The position numbers and the translations under genes are program-made. Shown piece by piece: positions 20,926 to 32,535 of a stretch of 64,000 bases of DNA. The notes below the pieces were generated by a model, which was not told the origin of the DNA, did not search any database, and was given only the letters and a program-made list of their open reading frames with translations. The DNA is from Trichosporon coremiiforme (Eukaryota; Basidiomycota; Tremellomycetes; Trichosporonales; Trichosporonaceae): assembly GCA_039545355.1 (NCBI GenBank), contig BCJJ01000008.1, forward strand, positions 1,289,004 through 1,353,003. The letters are read 5' to 3'. Every line of letters begins with the position of its first letter. Within the stretch, counting starts at the first letter, position 1.

Positions 20926-23900
20926 ACGTGCTGAGACCCGGAAGCCGAGTGTTATTGTGCGGCATTTTCCGACGATTTCGCTGTTACATCAGCGCTAAGT
21001 TCCAGCTAGTAGTTCCAACGGGGATGCAGCGGGTGTTGGATCGAGCAGATCTCCGCGTCAGAGCCGCTGGGGCGGCGGGTGATTTACCGCGGCTGATCCA
21101 GAACGGCCTGAAGTGCTTTGGAAATGTGATTCCAGCGGTCCAGCGCTCGGTCTAGCCGGCATGTGAACGAGCCGCGCCGAGTCGGCAGAGCGGCAGTTCG
21201 ACAGTCGGCGCCAGTCCGGGCTAGAGCACGACGACAGCCGCGGCGTTCATCTTCCCCGTGTTCCAGCGGCAAGGAAAGGAAGTGGCAGCGCTATCACCGT
21301 TTCTGGGACGAGGAACGCTCCCGGGCGAATGCGGCACGGCATACCGCGCTGCGGGCCGAGTTCGAGACATGCCGGCGATGCCACTCGAGGGGGTGCCATT
21401 CCGTTACGGTTTGGCACTGACACGGCGGTCGAGGCGCGGACTCGTGGCCGTGCCTTGCCGATCTGTTCGGACGCCGTAATGCGGTACTCTGAGAGCCGCC
21501 GGACCCACGAGCGTCAACCCGTGCCAGTCTGCGAGAGCCGAGGTGAGCCGGCCAGCCTCAGACTCCACATTCCTCCTCATTCGGCCCAGTGCCTAGCCAT
21601 TGGCCCACTTCCCAGATCTAACGAGTAGTCTGGTGCACAAATGACGCACCGCTCTGCTAGCAGTAGGCTATCCCTGCGGAGCATGTGTAGCAAATCACAC
21701 CGCCCTCCGGCCGAGATCTGGGACGGACATCAGAGGTGATGCCGCCCGCATGGTCCGTCGCGGCCGCCGATAGTCCCAAAGTCGGCGAGGCGATAATATC
21801 AGCAATGCGGCCAGAAGGAGTACCGTCACTACAGAGGAGCGACGAGGTGCGGGGAATCATTCAGTGCCACACAGCTTCTGCTGCGTGGGCGGTGTGACGG
21901 GCCGGCTAAGCGACGGCGGAGTTCAGGTGCACACCGCGTGTGGCGACGAGGGCCTGAGCTCGCTTAGCGAGAGTGGCTACTGTGCGTCCGTGGCCGATGA
22001 GCCCGAGAGGTTTAACAGCTGGGCAAGGAGGGTTTTCGGAAAGATAAAGGCTTTAAATGGCAAGCACATGGCTCTGTTGTCGTATCCGAAGGCTCCGAAG
22101 TGAGATCGCAGCGTCTGAATCTCACTGTCAGGCTGGCCAACGGCACTGTCAGGTGCCCTTGATGTCTCCAACATCCATCAATTGCCTTGGGTGCATGTGA
22201 GCATAACAGTCGCCCGCAGTAATTCGGTCGCCGCAACGGCATGGCCACCCAACTTTCGGAGCAGATTTCGGCGGCGCGATGTCGGGGTTTGGTTTCGATC
22301 GAAATTCGAGGTGGTATGCATAACCCTGCACCTCTCTTCGGTAGCGCAAAGCCGGAGCGATGTCAGGAAAAACATCCTCGTTGAGTCGGAGGACTGCTCC
22401 TTCCGGGACGAACGCTGCGATTCGCCGAAAAGCTATGCTGAGGGGGTGCATGCCGGCTGCTCGAGTCAGTATCACCAGCATCACCAGTGTCACCCATTGC
22501 GTGCCGGGAGTCAGAACACGGCCCTTCGCGTGACCAGTGACCAAACACCGAGGTCAACGAGCTCAGCTCCGACGATGAGGACTGGCATGCAGCAGCCCGG
22601 TGACCGTAGGGTACCTTTCATCGGGGTTAGACAACCCTGTCTCGCTTTGTCCGAAACTGTGCACGTTGCTCCGGCTCGAAATCACAACCAGAGCACAGCG
22701 TGCAGGGGGCCTTGCACGCAGGCATACGGGCAAGTACTAACGAGGCCGTGAGGGCTCCACGAAAGTGGTGCGGGCCAGTAAGACAGGGGGGCGAACGGCG
22801 TGAATAGGAGTGTCTTCATTCGCTATGCGAGATGCGCTCGACGCCAGATTCGCGGAGCGTTTGTTAAGGGCGTCTATCGTCGGGTATCGGAGTGGGCGCT
22901 TGGTTGAAACTTTTGGGACGTGCTTGATTGGGCGGGGGCGATAGCCGCGAGCTTTGGAGCTGGGCGGAGGGTCCATGCGCCATTGACGATGTTTTCGCCC
23001 GAATCGAACAAGGACCATCAGCTCGCGCCGCTGTCTTCCTACCCCGCCGCAGTCATGTTAATCGTCCTTTAATAGAACGTAGCTCTGGGCACTTGATGTT
23101 GCGTGGTCTGGGCCAGGCGGCCGACCGAAGATTAATTATCGTCAGCTGCGTCAGTCCCTCTCGCCCGCATCCCCCCCCCCCCCCGAACGCCGCCCCGAGG
23201 CCGCAACTTATGTCTTCCTGCTTGAATGGCATCATTGCTGTACGCATCTCGTCAGATCATTTCGGACATGGGAGCTGCCCGAGCCCCTGGATTCAGCGCG
23301 ATCCCGAGCCGCTAGCCTCTGGCAGGCAGCACCGGATCTCCGTATCTCCACTCGGTGCTGCAGCATTGCAGGAGCGCACGTGCGGCGCGGCCTCTGCTCC
23401 TGTGCGTGCATGGTCAGTGCTGCTGCGTGAGCACCGCCAGCTAAAAATGCCAGTGCAACGGCATGCCCACCGAGCGCACCGGGGCGGAGCAGCATGCACG
23501 TACGCTCTCCCAGCGGTCCGTTACGGCGCGGAATGTGCTGCGATGCAGCCCCGAACGCACCGAGCGCGGAGCTGCATAGCATGCATGTGCATGCCCTATG
23601 CCCTCGGACTTCGGACTAGGGGAGAGGAACGAATAGTGGGTTCAACGTCCGAGATCCATTTCTTGTGTCATCCTCGGCCCCCTGCACCCTGTGCGTCAGA
23701 TCCGCAACGGCCCTCCCATTCGCCCCGCGCCGGTCGACCAAGCTTGCCCGCCGCCGTCAGTCAGGGCCGCTCTGGCATCCTACGGCACGCCAAGCGTCAC
23801 CGAGCCTGCCCATGCAGCCTGTTCGGCGCTCCACTAACCATGCATGGAGGCTGGTGCTGCCCGCAGCGATGACGACGATGTCCGGAGCAGTGCCAGGGCA

Positions 23901-26900
23901 CGGCGCAGGTGGTTTACCCTGGCGCTCCACTTGATTTCGCCGCTTCGCCGCAACGCCGCACCGTCGGTGCCCCCACAACGCCGCACGGCCGAGCCGCGCA
24001 CCCGAACCGGAGCAGACCGTGGGACCGGTGTGTCGGAGTTTGAATGCGTCGTAACAGCCGGAAGGTGGGGGCGTCAGGCGGTTCGATCGCGTCTTGAGTT
24101 TAATGGCAGTCAGGTGATGGTGACATGGCCTGCGGGGTGAGCACAGCACGGCGAACCCAGGGACAGTGCCGGGTGAAGCACCGACGCTCCTGGCTCGGTC
24201 CTGGTGGTCCCCCGCCGGACAGGGTATTGCGGAATGTGAGCGTGCACGCCGCTGCTGGAGTTAGTCACCCTATGGCGCCGCGGTGAGTGGGGCTGTTCTC
24301 TGCGAGACGAAGGTTGACACCCCGATCAGGCGAGGTATGCATGGTGTTGTCGAACGGAACAACTAGGGATGCGTTGGGAAGGGAGCTGCGTGCGCGTGAG
24401 CATCTTGCTCAATTAAGGGTGATGACTTAATGGTCGTGCTTGCGTTTCCATGCCATGCCAGGCAGACTGGGAAGGAAGGGACGGTGTGAAGCGAAGGCGG
24501 ATTGGCCAAGGGCACTGGAGGAAACGTCGCCGCGCTGTTCTGCCCAACTTACTCATTCCTGCACTTCGAATAAACAACACGCCGCGCGTGCTTGCTTCAC
24601 CTCTGCGCTGTAGACTCGTCACTCAATATTCAAGCAAAAAAAACATAGGGAAGCAAGGTCGATGTGTGCCAGGAGACGGGCTGGCATTACCGAGTTGGAG
24701 TCTGCACCATGGGCCAGTGCCGTGGACTGCCCAGACAGTCTTGTGAATTGGAGGCTGCCGCAAAGACCATGCATTAGCAATGGGGGGAAGGTGATTGGAC
24801 GCACGATTGAGGTGTGAACACGAGCAATGGGCAAGGTCGCCCAACATTGAGCGCGCTGAGCGTGATGCGATGGTCCGTAACGGGGGCGAGAATGCGGCGG
24901 CTTCTGTGTCTGGGGCGTTCGCTGAGCCTGTGGCTTAGGAAACACTGGCAGCGGTGCGAGGCGAGGGGAAGGTCTTGCTGACAATGATGTGGCCCCCGTG
25001 ACAGTTGGATGGGTGTGGTCTGAGATTGCGAGTGCGGCAGCAGCGTCAAGAGTCAGAAAGACCTGGCTACTGCGGTTTCGGGCCCAAGCGGCGTAGTTTC
25101 CGACAACGGAAGGCACATCAATGTGTGGTGCTGCGGGTTGCTGGAATTGCGGACTTGGCTGCGACCGCCCTGCCTTGCAAGCCTGATGCACGCACGCACG
25201 CATGCTCAAGAGCGTCGGAAACGTCTCGTCCGGAGCACACTCAATGTCAGGCAGGTTAGGCTTGCGCACCTAACGCCTATCGGGAATATCACATTGCCAG
25301 TCTCATTTGCTATGGCCCGAACCGATTAACGATCAGCACAAGCTGTGCACATTGCCTGATGTGATCCTGCTGCTCGCTATTCCGTATCCAGAGATTGCAA
25401 CGAGTGGAGGAGCACCATAAGTACTGGGCATCGCGCATGTGACCACGTCGGCCCACTAATGGGCCAATCAGACCCATCAACCAGCTCGTCCCCTCGGATC
25501 GACGTCTTACCGAACCCCCAGCCCCAGCGTATGTGGCGCCTCGTTCGAGACCTGCCCAGCCGTCCGGTCGAGCCCCTGTGGTCCTTGCCATCATTGGCGA
25601 GAACGGCAGATGTGGCGCTCGTATAAGCATCTGCTGGACCACGGGAATCGACTCAGAGGGGCCTGGAAGCGGGGGGTGAGCGGGAAGTACACTGGAACTA
25701 GTTGTCGCCTTGCCGTTGGAAGGAGCCAATCAGTTGACTGTCCAGTGATTCGACCTGTCGCAATAGGAGCTCGACGTCGAGCGATCCAAGCACGTTTAGC
25801 AACTCAAGTACCTGCCACAGTCCGCATGGCAGCGCCGCACTCCAGAGAGACCGCACGAATGGGAGGAGGGCTTACGTTATCGAGGCGAAGGCGCGGGGTA
25901 ACCATCCCCTTCATTATTAGGGCATGGGCAAGGAGAGCGCACAGGCAGTCGTGCCGGCGCTCGGCATGCTCTCAGCTCGTCCGATCACGTCCTCCAGACC
26001 AACGTGAGTGCCCTCGTCGTATCCAAGATAGACGAAGGGCGGTGCTGTACCTCGATCATCCGGGCTCCGATTGAGCCAAGTGCATCGGTAACAGGAAGGG
26101 GCTCGGAGAGGGGAGAGTGAAAGGACTATGCTGGGTGTTCGCACACGCAACACCCTCTGGATGCTGGACTCTGAGGACTAGCAAAGCTCTGCGTTCAGGA
26201 CCCGCGTAGGACTTTGCATCTGGCGAATGGAGGCGGTAGGTCAGTGGGTGCTACCCCCGCAGTGCCGTGGACCGTGGTCGGCAGCATGCTGCCCCGCGAT
26301 TCGTCCGTTCGTGTCTGCGGAGGACTGGAGTCCAAAATGCAGAGACTTGGATGATCCGGAAAAGGGAGCGGTGGATGGGATCTTTTGGGGACGGGTAGGT
26401 TGCAGGCCGTGCGATACGCAGGGTTGACTGGATGTATGCATCCGAGGTATCGCCGAGCCATGCATCGGGGGTGGGGAGTCCGATTTCGTCCTTCGGTTAG
26501 CATCGCTCTTATGCATTGTATTACGTCTCGTGTATCGCAACGCTATCCTGACATGCCTGACGGCGCAGTGTCATGGTCAACTCCGGTCGGAGCCTGCCAC
26601 CTGCGCATCGGCGCTCGTGTCAGGCAGACGAGATAATGATTGCAGTTGAGCGGGGCGCGCCCGAAACAGTACCGCGCGTCCACATGCACTTGATAGTCCT
26701 GTGATACGAGCTCGCTTCACCCGATTCCCCTTAAGGTACCACATTAAGATTCCATCATCCGAGCGTCGCACATCCTCCCTGCCAAACCTGCGCAGGAACG
26801 AGTCCGCATCCACAGGGAGGGATCGCATAGGGTACACGACGTAGGGACAGGTCGCCGAAGTGGGTTCACTTGGGCTGCTGAACGCTGAAGGCCGATCACT

Positions 26901-27755
26901 ACGGATGCCGCTGGACGCAGTCGCGTGATATGGGGATATACGATATCGTGGGGAACATGGGACTCGATGTGATATTGGTTCTCTGACCTGCGACCTGCGA
27001 GGCAGGCACTTGGAATGTCTGCGTACAATTGCAGGAGGCCGAATCAGGCTAGCATCAATTAGACTTTCAGATCCCAGTTCAACAAAGCCCGAGACGCCGC
27101 GGCGCCGTGCGCCGTGCGCCATCGGCCGGTCGGCGGGCGCGGCGGTCGGGGATCTTCCGGATTGAAGGGGATGAATAGTGAAAGAGAGTTGCAGTGTTGC
27201 AATAGCGCCGAGTTGAATGGGTGACTAGCTGGCGAATTGCAGCTTGCTCGGGCGTGGGTATGGGCTGGTGGGCGTATGGGCGTGTAACTGCCTGGCTGCG
27301 CCGCCATGATAGTCCACCCGTGCGTAGATAATGCTAAATGCTAAACGAGCCTCCGACAGCCGCGGCTATCGTGACTGATGATCCACTAGGATTCATAGGA
27401 TCCATTCTTGTGTTGCAACGGCGAGCGGGTGGAACCGGAAGCCGCGAACGCGCCATCCCTTCTTGCCCCGCTCATGGATACTTGGCTGTGTTACACTGTG
27501 TGAAGCCTGTCTGGGATCTGTGCATGCATGAGCCAGCTTCACCAGTGTCACTCTATGCGCCATTGCAGCAAGAGGCTGAAGATGGTAGGGACGATGGCTC
27601 AGAGGGAATCAGCCCTACTGCTGCGGATAAGAGCTGGTTCACCTGTCTGACTCACTTTCCCTGACATGTTCTGAGACCTCCCCTGAGACCCTTTGTGAAT
27701 CCGCCTGAGGTCACCCTCACTACAGGTTATCTTTTTTGCTTCTGCGCTTATGCCC

Positions 27756-27843
27756 CTCTCCCTACCACCGTATCCATCAGTATTAGCCTGCAGGATCACC
27801 TCTCCCTACCACCGTATCCATCAGTATTAGCCTGCAGGATCAC
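27756..27843. repeat. Perfect 44-bp tandem duplication
   Basis: Two identical adjacent 44-bp copies, 27756-27799 and 27800-27843, each starting CTCTCCCTACCACC and ending CAGGATCAC. No differences were found between the copies, so the duplication is recent or maintained. Confidence 0.9.
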
Positions 27844-30800
27844 GACAGACTTCATCCTCATCGAAGCTTGTTTGTCCCTGCATCCATTCTGAGCCCTTCT
27901 TATGCACGGTAAGCGACCCCAGCGTGGCGGCTCTGAAATGCTCCGCATGACGCTCCCTGGCGACCCCATGGCGCATTGTGATGTGACACTTTCACGCCCA
28001 GCTCGCTGAGAACGGAAGGAGGACCAGAGGGCAAAGCCTCAGCCACTTTCTTCATGCGGACACTCACAGCAGGGTCCAGGCGACGACCAGATGAACCTGG
28101 ACAATGCAGGCGCTGTCAGCCTCGATGCTGGGTGATGCACACAGGAGCAGAATTCAGAAAGATGGCCAGGAATAGTACGGTGTGCCCCAACTTCCTGGGT
28201 CTGAGATCTCAGAGCGTGGCGAGACAGCTAGGCTACGCACGACGGTGCGAGGCACAGCGATGCAAACATCACCATGCCGCACGATAAGCAGCTTCGCTGT
28301 CATCAAGGTTGGGATCATGGGCGCGTGGGTAGCTGCGCTTCCTGCTGGTGTCAGGCTGTCGAGGAGCTGTTCCAGTTCCTGTCCGCCTTTGAAGAGCGGT
28401 CACGGGTGCAAAGAAGCACGCTCCAGGATATTGAGGGCTACAGAGAACGCGCGAACCGTCGACAGAAGGAACGGTTCGTCAGCTATCAGGTACGTCAGTA
28501 CGCCAGAGATCAGCGACGTGAGGGCGAGTACGAGAGCGCGGCAAGACGAGCTAGACGAACGAGGATGCATCAAGCAAAGCCTGGTGCGCGTCTGGCCCAG
28601 CGCGGCCAGGTATCTGCGGTCTGGCCGTCAGGCAACCTGGATAGCGTCGTGCCTAGATACGTGCCTGGAACACTAGTCTAAGGTTCTGGGTACAACGGTC
28701 CAGGCCTCCCCTGGACGCCCTACTTGGGCTTCCGTTACAGGGAACCTTCCACCAGTAACCGCTGCTGGAGCTCCATTCGCAGGGCTCTGTTCCTGGCCCT
28801 GAGTCAGGGCCGCATTCCCTCCTGTGATCCTGGTGCCCTTTAGACTGCCAGCTTGTCCGCGTCCGGCATCTGGCATCTGCGCAAGTCGTGCATCACTGCT
28901 GATATCCATTCACTCCTCTGCTGTCCGCCTCCAAGATCCAGGTCGATGCCATCATGACTGTTCTGCGCAACGCACTGGGCCAGCAGTCTTTATGTGGACA
29001 TACACGTAAGCCGTCTGTTTTGAGCGCCGCCGTGCTACACTGGCGTTCTCGAAGGGCTCGGTATACATCGCGCTCAGCCTCGAACGCGCACACGCGCTCA
29101 TCTGGTAGCCAAGCCGTTCATACGTTCAGCGGCCCCGTGGAGGAAGATGGTGATCGGTCGCGTTCGGAAACCAGCCCATTCCGCAAGTGAATGCATGCAT
29201 GAGCCTCTGGCCCCGCACCCTCAAGACAGGGCATGCATGTCAACGATCGGGAAGGGGTCTGCGGGTGCGATCGCATGCATCATGCAATGCGGATGGGGGA
29301 TAAGCGGCCTTCAGTGTCGTGTATGCTGATACCTCTCGACTGTCTGGGTTCTGAGAACAGGGCTTGCAGAATTGCAGTATTGCTGGGTTGATGTCCGGGG
29401 CGGCAGTGCCTCGGACAGGATCTGGGATATGTGCGACCGACACATTGGACCCGGGCTGGGCCATGGACGTTGTGTGCATCTGGGCGATCATGGGTCGCTA
29501 TGGAACGGGGATGCGGGAGGTGTCTGTGATGTGCAATTCCGCAATCGCAATATCGTATGCCGTTGCGACGGCCATGGCCATGGCCAGGCGTGGGCGCTGG
29601 ATATTTGGTATTGGGCGCAGACGATGCGGATCGACCCGGCCACTCGATCCACTCCGCATCGCCACTGGATCGCTGAGATGCTGAGGCATATGCGGTTACG
29701 GGCGGTTATGCATCGGGGCCAACGGCGGTGCTTGCGGCTCACGGCGCACACTGACCGCTGATCCGCTGGCTGGGTGGCTTGGCCACTGGCCGATCTGGAT
29801 CCAGATCTCGGTACTCCCAGCTGGTACAGCCCAGGTATGTCGGGCGGGGGTGGCTTCCATGGATCCATGGAGCCAATGGAAGGACGGACAGAAAGGCATC
29901 ATGCACAGGTCTAGACGCAGCCCACTCTTGCGCGGCTTCTGCGCGCTGCCGCTAGTCTCAGAGGATGCGCGGTTGCATAGGAACCCAGTGCTGTGTACGC
30001 GGTGGATGGGGGCCCGCTCCGTTGCTCCAGCGTATGGCGGCTGCGAACAAGTGTCACGACTGCGGGGCAGCAGGCTGCTAGCATGTATAGCTTCGAACAT
30101 CTGGCTGCCCCACTCGTCGTAGAGAGCTTCAGTCGTCCAATCTGACGCGGCTGCAGACATGGAGCGCCTCCGCCGCTAGTCTGGACGCGCCAGAGGGGCT
30201 AGGCTGGCCCAGCCCGGCGGAGCCTTGGGGCGTTGATTCAGTGTCTCGACCGGTGACGCGCAAGTGGTCTACCGACTGTGCTGCGTGCTAGGCTACTGGT
30301 TAGCAATTGGCAGCGCTGCTACTGTGCTACTGGCCGGCTTGCGGCTGCCGTGGAGTGAGAAACAATGGACGTGCGTTCCTCGTCTGGATCGGATGGATCG
30401 TCTGATCTTGTCTGACCCGCGAGCCGGCGCTTCTAGCCCACGGCCCACGACCCATCTGGCCCCTGCGCCCCGAATAACATGATCTGCTGTGTGATGCTCC
30501 TCGGCCTGCCGGACATGATTGTCCTGAACCAGCGTATTGGATCTGGCATCGCTATGCGTTGTTGTGGAACATCGAGTGCCCCGGTCAGCCGTAGCGGGGT
30601 ATGCAAGTGAACACGGCGTCGGAACTCGGACGGTGTGCAGGCTATTTTGGGTGGCTGCGGTGAGGGATGGTATAGTACGGCTATTAGAATGCGAAGGTCA
30701 CGTTAAATCAGGACATAGTGTGCAGAGGGTATAGAGGGAAGTAAGCTGTGGCGGCGTCGGAGGGTACAGGAGCTTTGGAGGGAGCTGGAGACCCCAGGGC

Positions 30801-30999
30801 AGGGGCTTAGGGTCAATAGAGTGTTCCTGGAGTCCTGAAGTCCTGCAAGTCCTGGTCGTATCCTAGACTGGCCGCTGGGCTGTTGACCCGTCGGCTGGTC
30901 GCTCGCTGCCTGGCATAGCTGGGCTTCCTGGCTCGATGGCTTACGGCTTCCTGGCTGGGCTGGCCGCGGGGCGTCTGGGCGAAAAAAGATCTGGCCGAT

Positions 31000-32535
31000 T
31001 CAAGATTAGCGCATGCACCGGTTCCTTGCATACATACACACTCGACCACCTGCTTGCTTCCCCATCTCCCCCGCTCACCGCGCTCGTTCAGGCTCCTCTC
31101 ACAACCATTTCCATCCGCTCGATTGACCCGACACCCGTGACAAGAACCCTTCACTTCTCAACTCGCAACTCACATCTCTCCTACCCACCCGTGACCCCAT
31201 TTCCCGTTGCACACACTTCGGCCCTCAACCCTACCCCCCCTTAGCTCCTTATTCCACCGACCCACCACCGACCGCCCTAACCGACCACTGAACAGTGTCT
31301 CTGTGGTCCATCGCGGCTCCCGACCTCAACTCCGGACGACCTGGCCTTATCTTCTTGGGGTCCTGCGTTTTCCCGTCAACACCTTTCGTCTACTTCGACT
31401 GCATATTTCCCTGCTCATCAGTTACGACTGCTATAATCTACCCAACTCCACTCTCTTCGCGACTCCGCATACACCCAGTACCCTCTCCCGCCCGTTCCAC
31501 CGTTCCACTCCGCCTTTCGCACTTGTTTCACCACATATCACTCCGTGCCGGCACAGACGACCTGCCCTCGCAACCAAACCAGCGGCCGACTTCCACCAGC
31601 TCAGCCGACTGCTCGTTCAGCCCGAGAAGGCGCGGTTCGCACCCGGCCCTAGTTTGGTGCGTTGGCTTTCCATGCGTCTGGAGGCGGATCGTCTGTGACG
31701 CCCATGTTTCCCAGAGGCTCCACTCCTTAGATCTGTCGCCAGACTCTCTCGTTCGTTCTACGGTCTACCTACTTCCTCGGGTACATCTGGTACAAACGCG
31801 GCGCACGTCCGTTTGCGATAACTTCGATCCTCGACCTCGCGCTTACAACTTTAGTCCGTGCATTCACCTGGAGCGCAGACTCGGTGTTCAAAGTCCCGCC
31901 TTAATTCCAACCCGACCTCAAAACGCGTTCAAGCTCGTGCGAGTGAAGCCGTCTGGCCGGGCGGTCTCTGCTTGCAGACGAGTCCGTGACGTTCCTTTTC
32001 TCTCACGCTCAGTGCATCAGACGCGGAGCTCCTTTCCGACCTCGCGAGGCACGCGACAGCGCCGGAGGCGATTACGGTTGTAACGTTTCGACGCTTACAC
32101 GTCGATTTCGTTTCGCGACTGAACAGTGGAAGCTGCTAGTGTGCCAGTTTGTGGCAAGTCAAGACCCAGCGCCCCCGCCATCCGCCTCGCCTGAGCAGTG
32201 GCACGAGTTCGGTAAGTGGAAGTGGGCTGTCGAGGACAAAAGGGGAGCGTCGAGCATTACTGGTTTTGAATTGATGGTTATTCGGGTGGAGGTGGGTTGA
32301 AACCCTTATTCGTTTCAGCCTCTCTTACCCACAACGCTCTCCTGTCTCCTCGTTCTTGTCAGCGCTACAGGGTGACCCTTAGCTGACTGGAATCTCGCAT
32401 CCACCCTCCGCTCGGCTCCTCGCAACTCGCTTTTGCCTTTGCACACCGCTCCATCTCTGGCACACAGCTTGCAAGTGAATACGTGACGCGCCTTTCCGGC
32501 TGGTTCAAGCACGAGCCGCGGTCCTGCTCTGCTTG
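31000..32535 (+). promoter_or_regulatory. Pyrimidine-rich leader/promoter of the zinc-cluster gene
   Basis: From about 31.0 kb up to the start codon at 32536 the plus strand becomes strongly C/T-rich and G-poor, unlike the preceding 10 kb. This strand bias is typical of fungal promoters and 5' UTRs of regulatory genes. Stop codons and frame changes rule out one long protein. A GTAAGT-type donor at 32212, with candidate acceptors at 32362, 32370 or 32467, suggests an intron in the 5' UTR. Confidence 0.5.

Larger units (their letters stand above)
18307..32535. other. 14-kb stretch with no convincing gene
   Basis: Between the DUF1776-like gene and the zinc-cluster factor I see no frame with a recognisable domain and no pair of frames that could be joined by the short introns used elsewhere. 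Open frames are short, occur in all six frames and overlap one another. No reverse transcriptase, integrase or transposase motif, terminal repeat or telomere array was recognised by eye. The stretch is not AT-rich. It contains a 44-bp tandem duplication (27756-27843), a 14-nt C run (23171-23184), an A6G9 run (19674-19688), a small cluster of CTAGC hairpins (about 20670-20925) and, from about 31.0 kb, the pyrimidine-rich leader of the downstream gene. Possible explanations are a long regulatory region, non-coding RNA genes, decayed repeats or a centromere-like region. Confidence 0.55.

Noticed and set aside
22928..23872. Long open frame of 314 codons on the plus strand
   Set aside because: Low-complexity Arg/Ala/Ser/Pro/Cys composition typical of GC-rich non-coding DNA, overlapping open frames on both strands, no domain, no splice partners, and a C14 run inside.
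29560..29590. CCATGG-rich mini-repeat
   Set aside because: Too short (about three 6-mers) to separate from chance.
31295..32083. Open frame of 262 codons upstream of the zinc-cluster gene
   Set aside because: It is a Ser/Pro/Leu/Arg-rich translation of pyrimidine-rich leader DNA with another overlapping open frame; no domain or conserved look.
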